A stretch of DNA of 34,295 bases, from assembly GCA_017483125.1 (NCBI GenBank), contig JAFULU010000245.1, positions 1-34,295 of the forward strand. Direction: 5' to 3'. The translations under genes and the position numbers were made by a program. Below, piece after piece: positions 24,527 to 32,954 of the stretch (its first letter is position 1; every line of letters starts with the position of its first letter). The notes under the pieces were generated by a model, which was not told the origin of the DNA, made no database searches, and was given only the letters and a program-made list of their open reading frames with translations. The DNA is from Clostridia bacterium. Lineage in GTDB: Bacteria; Bacillota; Clostridia; Oscillospirales; CAG-272.

Positions 24527-27500
24527 TCATTCCACGATGCGGAAGGTCATGCTCACGAGGTAGGTCTCGGGGATATTGTAGAAGGTCAGGGCGTAGTCGC
24601 CGTTCTGCCCCACGGTGTAGGTGACGGTGCGCTCACAGTAGCCCTTTCCGATGAAGTCGTTCCCCGTTTGGGCGAAGTTGCCGGGGGTGGAGTCCATGGC
24701 AATGAGGTAGCCGTGGGAGGCGGCGGCGTAGGTTCTGAAGGTCAGCTCGTAGGTGGTGCCGGGGACAAAGAAGGAGGCCTTGAAGAAATCCTGCAGGATA
24801 CCGCCCTTGACGATGCAGACGGGGTCGGCCTCGCTGTACCCCGCGGCCAGCAGGGCCTCACGGGCGGCGGTGTCGGCGAGATCCCCCACGCGGGAGGTGG
24901 TGCTGTTCTCAAAGACGGTGGCGGACATGTCCCACGTATAGCCCGACTCGGACTTGAGCTGATTGAGGGTAGGGCCGCCGTCGGACAGCTCCACCGCCAG
25001 ATTGCCCAGATACAGAGTGGTGCCCTCGTTGACCCGCAGAGCCATGCCACGGTCGCCCTCGCTGACACGGTAGGCGAGGCTGACGGTCTGGACACCCGCG
25101 GTCAGGCTGAAGCTGACGGCTGTACGGGTGCCGCCCTCGGTCATAGCCACCAGCTCCACCGCGACGGGGGCTTCGGTTGCCACCGAGAGGGTGAGATAGT
25201 AGACGGTGCCCGCCTTATAGTAAGCGGGATTCACCTTGTAGGAAAGACCGCTGAGGGCGTGATCTCCCTTGCCCTCGGCCACGAGGATATGGGTGGAGAA
25301 GCCCTTTTCGGGGGTCATACCGCTCTGCAGGGCAGCGGGGGCGGAGGAGGACTCGGCGATACGGAGGGTGGAATCCGTCAGATCCATATCCACGCCGTCG
25401 GGACTCCAGTTATAGGTAAAGCCCGCGCGCAGGGCGTTCAGGGAGGGGGCAAAGGCGGTACCGGGGGCGGGAGGCTCGGGGAGAGGGCCATCGGCGCGGT
25501 CGGTCTCCTCCACCTGACCCTTGGTATTGTAGGTGATATTCCCCGTCAGGGTCAGGGCTTTCACGTCCTCGGCCACGCTGAAGGCACTCTTGGAGTTGCT
25601 CTTGTCCCGCAGGGTAATATTGTCCTTCACGGTGATCTCGGTGGAGGTGGACAGATGGACGGCGTTGCTTCGGCTGATGCAGAAGAAGTTGCCCTCGGCA
25701 GAGGACTTGCCCGCGCCGAGGAAATGCACGGCGTTGGAGCCCGATTCGGTAAAGAAGTTGTGGCGGACGGTGACCCCCATGATGGTACCCGGGGTAGTAC
25801 CGGAGGGGCCCCAGGTGAAGATATTGACGTCGGTTACGTTATTGTTGATGAACTTGTTATTCTCGATGATGACGTTGCGGGGCATGATGCCCTCTGCGAA
25901 GATGTCGGCCACGCTGTGAACCTGAATGGCACCGTGGAGAATATTCTGGAAGGTGTTGTTGCGGACGGTGACCTCACGGCACTGGATGAGGAGGCCGCGG
26001 TTGCGCTTGTTGCCGATGAAGCAGTTCTCCACCGTAAGGGATGGGCTGGTGGAGGCGTTGCAGATGAGGGCATCCGACAGATCCTCCCCGATGCGCTCGG
26101 CCACGGTGTAGGTCAGGCGGTCGCGGTCGATGGCGGTGACGGTGTAGGAGCCGATATAGCGGAAGGTGGCGGTCTCGTAGGCGTCCAGCACATCCCCCAC
26201 CGACACCGACAGGGTGCCGCAGCTGTTGTCCCAGGTGATCTCATGGGGGAGATTGTGGGAGACCTTGGCGTAGGCTCCCTTGATGTTCAGGGCATCGTCG
26301 TGGGAGTGGGAAATGTAGCAGCCCGAGATGACCACCTCGCCCGTACAGCTGTAGAAGTGCATACAGTCTGCCGTGGCGGTCATGAGGCGGCCCGTCCCCT
26401 CGGGTGGGGTAATGCGGAGGCGGTTGACGTAGAGGTTCTCCACCGCCGTGGCCCCCATGGCCATGCCCGCGGTGTGGTAGAACCAGACGTCCTCCAGATA
26501 GACGTTTTGACTGTAGGTAGCGCGGAAGCCAAAGTGCTCGTACATGGTATAGGCCACGCTGACGCGGGTGCCCTTCTTGACGTCGTCGGCACTGTCAAAG
26601 CCAATGGTCAGCTGACGGGTCTCGGGGTCGTAGGTGCCCGACTTGATGCGGATGATGCCGTCACCCGTGCTGTTGTAGAGGAGGTTGCCCGTGTAATCGG
26701 GGACGTAGGCTTCGGTGGCCTCGTCGTAGCGGTACTCCATGTAGGAGCCGTAGCTGATCTTACCGCCGTTGTACTCGGGGCGGCTGAGGTCGTAGGGCTC
26801 GTCCACCAGAATGGTCACGGCACAGCTCTTGCGGTCAAAGCTCACCACCTCACCCGTGATGGCCGAGGGATGCTCGTAGTCAAAGCGCAGGCCGTTGAAG
26901 TGGATATTTTCGCAGCTATCCACCGTGATCCCGGGGGTCCACTTGGTCATGAGGAAGGTATAGGTGTCACCGTCCTTGGGACCGCAGAGGTAGAGATCCT
27001 TCTGCCCCGCCAGCTTGACGGTCTCGGAGAAGCGGTAGACACCCTCCGCCAAGACCAGCTTTTTCAGTCCCTCCACCCCCTTGATCTCCTCCAGAAGAGA
27101 CTTTAGGGCGGCGGTGTTGTCCTCGCTCTCGGGGGTGATACCGTAGTCGGCGGCCGAGAAGACCTTGGCGCAGTCGCTATCGGCGGGGATGGGGTAGCGG
27201 ACGGTGGTGAAGGCGGCGGGATCAACCCCCACGGCGGCAGGGTCGGTAAAGCCCACCATACCCGTCAGAGATGTCTCCGACTCATAGATGCCCGAGGCCA
27301 GGGTGGCTTGGAGGGCTTCCAGCGCCGCGAGAGGATCCGTCTCGGGGGCGGGCTCGGTGTCGGGCTCGGTGTCGGATTCGGTCTCGGGAGGAGCCGTGGG
27401 AGCCTCGGTGTCGGAGGGGGTATCGGCAGGGGGCGACGCGGTGGTATCCTCTCCCGCGGTGGTATCGGTGTTCCCCTGCCTGCCCGTACAGGCGGCGAGG

Positions 27501-27553
27501 GGGAGGAGCAGGGTCAGGCAAAGGGCTATGGCGAGGGAACGGATGTACTTCAT
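24527..27553 (-). CDS. GH110-like right-handed beta-helix lipoprotein
   Basis: A 1008-residue exported lipoprotein: signal peptide with lipobox LAAC (Cys22), an acidic Thr/Pro/Glu linker to about residue 75, then a long parallel beta-helix. Residues about 140-600 show repeated short strands with Asn ladders (TVENCFIGNKRNRGLLIQ; VTVRNNTFQNILHG; VIIENNKFINN). The block GRLMTATADCMHFYSC, followed by ISHSHDDALNIKGAY, resembles the active-site region of GH110 alpha-1,3-galactosidases; this is from recall, not a search. Residues about 690-1008 look like two carbohydrate-binding beta-sandwich modules. The start ATG 27553 follows AAAGGAGGCGCGCC. It has its own promoter and is followed by the M28 peptidase gene after 15 nt. 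Pectate-lyase-like epimerase or lyase is the main alternative. Confidence 0.78.
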   Translation of the reverse strand: MKYIRSLAIALCLTLLLPLAACTGRQGNTDTTAGEDTTASPPADTPSDTEAPTAPPETESDTEPDTEPAPETDPLAALEALQATLASGIYESETSLTGMVGFTDPAAVGVDPAAFTTVRYPIPADSDCAKVFSAADYGITPESEDNTAALKSLLEEIKGVEGLKKLVLAEGVYRFSETVKLAGQKDLYLCGPKDGDTYTFLMTKWTPGITVDSCENIHFNGLRFDYEHPSAITGEVVSFDRKSCAVTILVDEPYDLSRPEYNGGKISYGSYMEYRYDEATEAYVPDYTGNLLYNSTGDGIIRIKSGTYDPETRQLTIGFDSADDVKKGTRVSVAYTMYEHFGFRATYSQNVYLEDVWFYHTAGMAMGATAVENLYVNRLRITPPEGTGRLMTATADCMHFYSCTGEVVISGCYISHSHDDALNIKGAYAKVSHNLPHEITWDNSCGTLSVSVGDVLDAYETATFRYIGSYTVTAIDRDRLTYTVAERIGEDLSDALICNASTSPSLTVENCFIGNKRNRGLLIQCREVTVRNNTFQNILHGAIQVHSVADIFAEGIMPRNVIIENNKFINNNVTDVNIFTWGPSGTTPGTIMGVTVRHNFFTESGSNAVHFLGAGKSSAEGNFFCISRSNAVHLSTSTEITVKDNITLRDKSNSKSAFSVAEDVKALTLTGNITYNTKGQVEETDRADGPLPEPPAPGTAFAPSLNALRAGFTYNWSPDGVDMDLTDSTLRIAESSSAPAALQSGMTPEKGFSTHILVAEGKGDHALSGLSYKVNPAYYKAGTVYYLTLSVATEAPVAVELVAMTEGGTRTAVSFSLTAGVQTVSLAYRVSEGDRGMALRVNEGTTLYLGNLAVELSDGGPTLNQLKSESGYTWDMSATVFENSTTSRVGDLADTAAREALLAAGYSEADPVCIVKGGILQDFFKASFFVPGTTYELTFRTYAAASHGYLIAMDSTPGNFAQTGNDFIGKGYCERTVTYTVGQNGDYALTFYNIPETYLVSMTFRIVE

Positions 27554-27585
27554 GGCGCGCCTCCTTTACGTGTTTTTGTGCTTTC

Positions 27586-27614
27586 ATCATAGCACAAAAG
27601 GCGTTTTTTGTCAA
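27586..27614 (-). promoter_or_regulatory. Sigma-A promoter for the GH110-like/M28 operon
   Basis: Minus strand: TTGACA (27614-27609), 17-bp spacer, TATGAT (27591-27586). It diverges from the promoter at 27653, leaving only about 38 bp between the two -35 boxes. Confidence 0.85.
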
Positions 27615-27652
27615 GAGTCAGGGAAAAACTTGGGGGTGCGGAGGCGGGGCGG

Positions 27653-27682
27653 TTGACAAGAGGGGCGGATGTGTGGTATAAT
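27653..27682 (+). promoter_or_regulatory. Sigma-A promoter for the 27704 gene
   Basis: TTGACA (27653-27658), 18-bp spacer, TATAAT (27677-27682), with TGTGG before the -10. Only about 20 nt separate it from the start codon, just room for the AAGGAGG ribosome site. Confidence 0.88.
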
Positions 27683-27703
27683 ACTGAAAAAGGAGGTATT
27701 CCC

Positions 27704-28261
27704 ATGAGCTTTGATCTGCATATCTACATCAAGGATCCGTCCCGCTTTTCGGTGGCCGATTGCGAGGCATACCTGGACACGCTGGGCTTCCACGGGCACT
27801 TTGATCCCGATTTCCATCCCGAAGCCTTTGAGGGCTGTCTCCCCTTTGTGGGCACCGCCGATCTTGTGGGAGATGAGGTCGTCTACCGCATCGCACCCGA
27901 ATACTACCTCGACGAGTATACCTTCGAGCCCGCGCCTCCCCGCAAGCCCACCCTGTGGGAGCGTTTGACAGGCAAGCGTCCCGCCGAGGTTATCCCCGAG
28001 GAGGATCCCTTTGCGGGAGCGACCCATTCCATTCTTCTCTCCTGTAGCTACGGGGATTCCCTGTCCATCCTGCTGGCCTACGGGATCGCCGCTTATGCCG
28101 TCGGAGGCTGTGACGGTGTTCTGTATGATCCCCAAGACGACAAGACCTACCACACCCCCGCCGCTGTGGAGAAGGCCTTTGCGATCTGCTTTGAAGACCT
28201 GCGAAAAGAAAAAGAAAAGGGGCGGCTCTGCCTCCACCCCGACGGAGACGAAACCCTCTGA
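27704..28261 (+). CDS. Hypothetical protein, 185 residues
   Basis: Not recognised. The start is ATG 27704, preceded by AAAAAGGAGGTATTCCC; a longer frame from 27608 would run through the promoter and is rejected. The protein begins MSFDLHIYIKDPSRFSVADCEAYLDTLGF, resembling small immunity-like or DUF proteins that start with a beta-strand and a short helix. The middle is Pro-rich (FEPAPPRKPTLWERLTGKRP). The end has a Ser/Gly stretch (LLSCSYGDSLSILLAYGIAAY) that may pack as a hydrophobic helix. A tail of charged residues (DLRKEKEKGRL) follows. It shares a transcript with the radical SAM gene 15 nt downstream. Confidence 0.75.
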   Translation: MSFDLHIYIKDPSRFSVADCEAYLDTLGFHGHFDPDFHPEAFEGCLPFVGTADLVGDEVVYRIAPEYYLDEYTFEPAPPRKPTLWERLTGKRPAEVIPEEDPFAGATHSILLSCSYGDSLSILLAYGIAAYAVGGCDGVLYDPQDDKTYHTPAAVEKAFAICFEDLRKEKEKGRLCLHPDGDETL

Positions 28262-28276
28262 AGAAAGAAGAACGCC

Positions 28277-29128
28277 ATGTATGCACGCGCCTATATTGAG
28301 ATCACCACCATCTGCAACCGCAGCTGCTCCTTCTGCCCCGGGACTACCCGCCCCCTCCGCCGCATGAGCCTGTCGGAGTTTGACACCGTCACCGACCGCC
28401 TGCAGGGGGTCACCGAATACCTCTACTACCACGTTATGGGGGAGCCTCTGACCCACCCCGACCTGCCCGACTTCATCCGCCTGGCCAAGTCCAAGGGCTT
28501 CAAATCCGCCGTCACCACCAACGGTACCCTCCTCTCCAAGCGGGGGCGGGAGCTGATCGAGGCGGGGGTCTACAAGGTGAATATTTCTGTCCACAGCTTT
28601 GAGGACGGGGAGGACTCTGCCGCCCACGGCGCATATTTGGACGACATTCTGGACTTTGCCGACGAGGCATCCAAAAACGGGGTGCTGACCGTCCTGCGCC
28701 TGTGGAATCTGGACGGCCACGGGGAGGCTCTGGGGGGCAACAATACCCGCACCCTGGATTATCTCCGTCAAAGATTCCCCGATACCGACACCACCCCGTG
28801 GAAGCTCTCCCCTCGCGGCGCGCGAATGCGGGACAAGCTCCATCTGGAGTACGGTGACCGCTTCGAGTGGCCCGACAGAGAGGCAGAGGATCGGGGTGAC
28901 AAGGTCTTCTGCTACGGCTTGAAGGATCATTTCGCCATCCTCTGCGACGGGCGGGTGGTTCCCTGCTGTCTGGATCGGGAGGGGGTCATCACCCTGGGGA
29001 ATATTTTCGATACTCCCGTGGAGGAAATTGTCGAGTCCCCCCGCGCCAACGCCATGCGGGAGGGCTTTCAGCGGCGGTGCGCCACCGAGGAGCTTTGCAG
29101 GCGGTGCGGGTACGCGCGGAGATTCTGA
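28277..29128 (+). CDS. Radical SAM/SPASM domain protein
   Basis: A 283-residue radical SAM enzyme. The 4Fe-4S motif is C13-x3-C17-x2-C20 (CNRSCSFC), followed by the GEP-type SAM motif MGEPLTHPD and barrel strands (SAVTTNGTLLS, VNISVHS). The C-terminal part has SPASM-like cysteines: KVFCYGLKDHF, VVPCCLDREGVITLGNIFDTP, and ELCRRCGYAR. SPASM enzymes often modify peptides or proteins, but others act on small molecules, and no precursor peptide is evident nearby. The ribosome site is weak (AAGAAAGAAG). It follows the 185-residue unknown protein after 15 nt, and that partnership is the only context clue. A terminator follows. Confidence 0.9.
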   Translation: MYARAYIEITTICNRSCSFCPGTTRPLRRMSLSEFDTVTDRLQGVTEYLYYHVMGEPLTHPDLPDFIRLAKSKGFKSAVTTNGTLLSKRGRELIEAGVYKVNISVHSFEDGEDSAAHGAYLDDILDFADEASKNGVLTVLRLWNLDGHGEALGGNNTRTLDYLRQRFPDTDTTPWKLSPRGARMRDKLHLEYGDRFEWPDREAEDRGDKVFCYGLKDHFAILCDGRVVPCCLDREGVITLGNIFDTPVEEIVESPRANAMREGFQRRCATEELCRRCGYARRF

Positions 29129-29130
29129 CA

Positions 29131-29162
29131 AAAGGAGCGGCTCGGTATCGGGTCGCTTTTTT
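29131..29162 (+). terminator. Rho-independent terminator after the radical SAM gene
   Basis: AGCGGCTCG (29136-29144) pairs with CGGGTCGCT (29149-29157), with two wobble pairs, followed by six T. Confidence 0.78.
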
Positions 29163-29205
29163 GATGTGATTAGACTATTGGTTGACCAAAACTTCCTTTT
29201 GTCAC

Positions 29206-29234
29206 TTGACTTTTCCCTCCATCTGTGCTATACT
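29206..29234 (+). promoter_or_regulatory. Sigma-A promoter for the M48-like/MFS pair
   Basis: TTGACT (29206-29211), 17-bp spacer, TATACT (29229-29234), about 70 nt before the start codon. Confidence 0.8.
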
Positions 29235-29302
29235 TGTAACCGCTGATCATACAGGGGGTCATTCCCCCTTCACCATACCCACCGCGACCCAAAGGAGTTC
29301 CC

Positions 29303-31393
29303 ATGTCCAAAAACAAACTGCAACCTGACTATACCGCGGGCTGTACCGCCCTGTGCTCCGTCCTTCTGTGGCTGGGCACCCTTCTGTGCGGTTACGGCAT
29401 CAAGTCCCTCTTTCCCGCCTTTGACGGCGCGCCCCTCATCCTCATTCTCATGGCCGCGCTGGTGCTGATCTGTATTTTCAACCGTACCGCCGCCCGCATC
29501 TTTGCCCGCAGACACTTCGGTATGCCCCCCGAGGAGCGCCGCGCCCTTCTGGAGCGTCACGCCGAGGAGGTCAAGGCTGATCCCAAGGCGGTCATGGCCA
29601 GATACGACGGCATGGAGGCCGTCCCCATCTTCCTTCTGATCCTCTACTTCGCCATTCCCTTCGCCTTTGGCTCTTTGTTCCTCACCTGCGTGTATGAGGG
29701 AGCAAGCTACTGGCGCATCATCCTGGGGCTTGTCGCCTCCTTCCTCTCCATGGGGCTGTTCGCCATGGCCTTCTACCGCATTTTCGCCGTGGTGTTCGCC
29801 AAGAAACTGAACAAGGAGGCTCTGGTTCCCGAGGGTGCCCTACCCCTTCTGGAGGCCATGGCCAAAAAGGCCGCCGCCGAGGTGGGCATCAAGGGTCATA
29901 TCCGCATGGAGCTGACCCGCGACTGTGACTGTGACGTCAATATCTTCGGCAAGACCTACGTGGTCTTCCTCGGTACCCGTCTCCTCACCACCCTCACCGA
30001 GGCCGAGGTTTACCAATGTCTCCTGGCCTCCTTTGACTACTTCTCCCGTCCCGCCGAGTACAACCGCCTCATGCGGATCCACCGTCTGGGGGAGCTGGGT
30101 GGGGCCGAGATCCGTCCCACCACCTTCGTCTTCGACCGCTTCTTCTCCTACGCCGACGCCACGCTGGAGTGGGAGTACGACCTCTACGTCACCGCCTACA
30201 AGCGATACATTGACAGCATGGCCGACCGCCGTATCAAAGAGCAGGGCGATCCCGCCGCCGCGGTGGGTGCCATGTGCAAGAAGGCCATGTGGCGGCACTT
30301 CACCTTTGAGGCCAGCGAGTTTTTGACGAAGCCCTTCTACTACGAGCCCGAGCTTCACGAACACTTTGAGCGGGACGTCTGCGACGCCTACCGCAAGGCT
30401 CTGTCCGAGCGGCGGGAGGTCTGGCTGGATATGCTGTCCCGTGAGTTTCCCACCGAGCAGACCCGCGGCAGCGATCTGTTCGCTGACAGCTGGAGATCCC
30501 TCACCCCCGACGCCCAGGCACCTGCCTCCGCGGACTGGGTGCCCGATCTGTCCACCCCCTACGGGCAGGAGGTGCTGACCGCGGTGGGTCTGGTGGACAA
30601 GCGGATCCGCCGCGAGCTGAGCCACAGCTACGCCGCCTACCGCAAGAGGGAGTATCTGGAGCCTCTGGCCACCGTCGAGGCCTACGAGCAGGACCCCACG
30701 GGCTACACCACCCCCGAGCTCTCCCCCGTCATCAACGCCTACCGCGACACCTGCCAGTACGCCAAGGCCGAGGCGCTTTGCGACACCATTCTGGAGACCG
30801 AGACCAACCAGTTCGCCCTGGCGCACGCCCTCTACTTCAAGGGAATGCAGATGCTCCACCGCTACGACGTCTGCGGTATCGACTGCATCTACCGCGCCAT
30901 CGACCTCAACAAGAACTACATGAAGGACGGCTTTGAGCTGGTGGAGGAATACTGCACCCTCTGCGGGCTGAAGGAGGAGTACGAGACCTACCTCCGCCGC
31001 GCCGACACCCAGTACGCCGCCCACGCCTACAACCACAACGAGGCGGGAGAGCTGAACCCCCGTGACCGTCTGGTCAAGGAGGAGGGGCTGGGGGATATGC
31101 TCCCCGACATTCTGGCCTACATGGAGCAGGTCTCCGAGGGCTGTATCCGCGAGATCTACCTTGTTCGCAAGGTCATCTCCGAGGACTTCTTCTCCAGCGT
31201 CTTCGTGCTGAACTTTGAGTACGGTGCCGACCGGGAGGTCATGGACCGCGCTTACACCGCCATCTTCAACTATCTGGACGCCTATCCCGTGGACTGGCAG
31301 TTCTCCCTCTTCGTCTATGACCGCGCCTCCGAGCTGGCGGTCAAGCAGGTGGAGGGATCGCTGGTCTGGACCAAGCGGGAAACCAAGGAATAA
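29303..31393 (+). CDS. Membrane protein with degenerate M48-like peptidase domain
   Basis: A 696-residue protein. Four membrane segments lie near residues 15-35, 44-60, 107-130 and 136-165. The next part follows the M48 peptidase pattern: NIFGKTYVVFLGTRLLTTLTEAEVYQ. The place where M48 has HExxH reads ASFDY (residues 242-246). The later E-x3-D zinc motif appears as D304-S-M-A-D308, followed by RRIKEQGDP, as in M48 enzymes. The zinc site is therefore lost, suggesting a pseudoprotease with a binding or regulatory role. Residues about 420-620 are helical, TPR-like. The start follows AAAGGAGTTCCC. The MFS transporter begins 26 nt downstream. The M48 relation is by eye and should be tested. Confidence 0.7.
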   Translation: MSKNKLQPDYTAGCTALCSVLLWLGTLLCGYGIKSLFPAFDGAPLILILMAALVLICIFNRTAARIFARRHFGMPPEERRALLERHAEEVKADPKAVMARYDGMEAVPIFLLILYFAIPFAFGSLFLTCVYEGASYWRIILGLVASFLSMGLFAMAFYRIFAVVFAKKLNKEALVPEGALPLLEAMAKKAAAEVGIKGHIRMELTRDCDCDVNIFGKTYVVFLGTRLLTTLTEAEVYQCLLASFDYFSRPAEYNRLMRIHRLGELGGAEIRPTTFVFDRFFSYADATLEWEYDLYVTAYKRYIDSMADRRIKEQGDPAAAVGAMCKKAMWRHFTFEASEFLTKPFYYEPELHEHFERDVCDAYRKALSERREVWLDMLSREFPTEQTRGSDLFADSWRSLTPDAQAPASADWVPDLSTPYGQEVLTAVGLVDKRIRRELSHSYAAYRKREYLEPLATVEAYEQDPTGYTTPELSPVINAYRDTCQYAKAEALCDTILETETNQFALAHALYFKGMQMLHRYDVCGIDCIYRAIDLNKNYMKDGFELVEEYCTLCGLKEEYETYLRRADTQYAAHAYNHNEAGELNPRDRLVKEEGLGDMLPDILAYMEQVSEGCIREIYLVRKVISEDFFSSVFVLNFEYGADREVMDRAYTAIFNYLDAYPVDWQFSLFVYDRASELAVKQVEGSLVWTKRETKE

Positions 31394-31419
31394 CCCCTAA
31401 TTCAAGTAACAGGACGATC

Positions 31420-32778
31420 ATGATCGTGAGTGCCAATCAATCTGTTTTCAGAAAAACCTACAATTTCAAGGATCCCGATGCCCGCGGGCGGGTGTGCCTG
31501 CTGGTCTACTCGGTGGTGGAGTGCTTTTTGCTCTACATCACCTCGGGCATCTTCTACACCCAGTTCCTCCAGAGCTACAACGTGGACATCACGGGAGTGG
31601 GTCTTCTCAACTTCATCCCCTTCCTGGCCTCTATGCTGGTGTTCTTCACCCCCGGTCTCCTCAGCCGCTTCCCCCGCAGGCGGTGGCTTCTGGCGGGCTG
31701 TAAGCTGGCCTACTACCTCCTCAACGTAGTGGGCCTGACCCTCCTCCCCGCCCTCATCGAGGACTACGCCACCCTCCTTGGCTGGATGATCGCGGTCTCC
31801 TTCCTCTCCTCCCTGTTCAACGTCATCGCCACGGCGGGCTATGCGGCCTGGCACATCCGTTTTCAGCCCGAGGAGGTACGGGCCTACCACATGACCATCT
31901 CCCAGTTCCTCAACGCCTTCATTTCGGGCATCCTCATGCTCTGCGCGGGATGGCTCTGCGACCACCTGGCCGACTGGTTCATTCTGGCTCTGCGCTACTT
32001 CGCCTTCGGGCTGGGCGTTGTCAACGTCATCTTCCTGCTCATTCCCCGTGAGGTGGAGTATCCCGTGGTCCGCACTCCCAAATTCTCGGACATCATCTCC
32101 ATCCCCATCCGCAACAAGAAGTTCATGCGCACCATGCTGGTGGTGTTCCTCTGGCAGTTCTCCCTCTACTGCTACTCCTCCCAGCTCAACTTCTACCTGC
32201 TGGACACCGTGGGCATGACCCAGACCTTCTACAACGTCATCATCTTCCTCTACGGCCCCTTCTACATGCTCTTCATGAACTTCTGGCGCAAACGGATCGA
32301 GAAGACCTCCTGGTTCAAGGTCTTCGCCGTCTCCCTGCTCATCGTAGCCCCCCTGCAGATCCTCTACGGCTTTGTGCGCCCCGGGGATTTCACCCTGAAT
32401 CTGGGCTCCCTGGCCCTGACTATCCCCCTCTACGTCCCCCTGGTGCTTCTGGTGCGTGTGCCCCAGCACTTCGCGGGCACGGGACACAACACAGCCTTCC
32501 TCAACTTCCAGTACATCAATATGCCCCTGACCAACCGAGACTCCTACACCTCCTTCTACCAGATCGTCTTCAATCTCGGGTCTCTGGCGGGTATGCTCTT
32601 TGGTATCATCTTCACCGAGCTGACCATGGACTTCTCCTTCACCGCCTTCGGGTACACCTACAGAACAGGTACCCCCCTGCTCACCATGCTCTGCGGTGTG
32701 CTGGAGTTCATTATCGTTGCCATCGTGCTCATCGGGCGCAAAAAGCTGGAGCCCGACGAGGGTGCGGAGCACGCGTGA
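31420..32778 (+). CDS. Major facilitator superfamily (MFS) transporter
   Basis: A 452-residue membrane protein with about twelve hydrophobic segments in two halves. The halves are separated by a cytoplasmic region near 225-245 (VVRTPKFSDIISIPIRNKKFMRT). The size and topology fit an MFS permease, and the substrate is unknown. The loop between segments 2 and 3 (GLLSRFPRRRWLLAG) resembles the basic motif A of the family. The ribosome site is weak (CAGGACGATC). It follows the M48-like gene by 26 nt, and a strong terminator lies just after it. Confidence 0.85.
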   Translation: MIVSANQSVFRKTYNFKDPDARGRVCLLVYSVVECFLLYITSGIFYTQFLQSYNVDITGVGLLNFIPFLASMLVFFTPGLLSRFPRRRWLLAGCKLAYYLLNVVGLTLLPALIEDYATLLGWMIAVSFLSSLFNVIATAGYAAWHIRFQPEEVRAYHMTISQFLNAFISGILMLCAGWLCDHLADWFILALRYFAFGLGVVNVIFLLIPREVEYPVVRTPKFSDIISIPIRNKKFMRTMLVVFLWQFSLYCYSSQLNFYLLDTVGMTQTFYNVIIFLYGPFYMLFMNFWRKRIEKTSWFKVFAVSLLIVAPLQILYGFVRPGDFTLNLGSLALTIPLYVPLVLLVRVPQHFAGTGHNTAFLNFQYINMPLTNRDSYTSFYQIVFNLGSLAGMLFGIIFTELTMDFSFTAFGYTYRTGTPLLTMLCGVLEFIIVAIVLIGRKKLEPDEGAEHA

Positions 32779-32791
32779 TTCTTCCCCTCAT

Positions 32792-32823
32792 CCCCCTTCC
32801 ACCCACGGAAGGGGGCATTTTTT
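32792..32823 (+). terminator. Rho-independent terminator after the MFS gene
   Basis: CCCCCTTCC (32792-32800) pairs with GGAAGGGGG (32807-32815) over a six-base loop, followed by CATTTTTT. Confidence 0.93.
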
Positions 32824-32864
32824 CGTGAAAATCCGTCGAAAAGCAAAATCCTTTCCCAATATGC

Positions 32865-32893
32865 TTGATTTGTTCACGAATCTATGGTATAAT
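32865..32893 (+). promoter_or_regulatory. Sigma-A promoter for the dCMP deaminase gene
   Basis: TTGATT (32865-32870), 17-bp spacer, TATAAT (32888-32893), with ATGG before the -10. Confidence 0.8.
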
Positions 32894-32954
32894 GGTATAT
32901 TGAAGATATATGCACCCTTGTCCATACACCCAAATACATATTTCGGAGGTTCCT

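Noticed and set aside
24314..27106. A 930-residue open frame on the plus strand opposite the GH110-like gene.
   Set aside because: It is a shadow caused by GC-rich codon bias: low-complexity Gly/Val/His/Asp composition, no ribosome site, and the opposite strand has a convincing lipoprotein.
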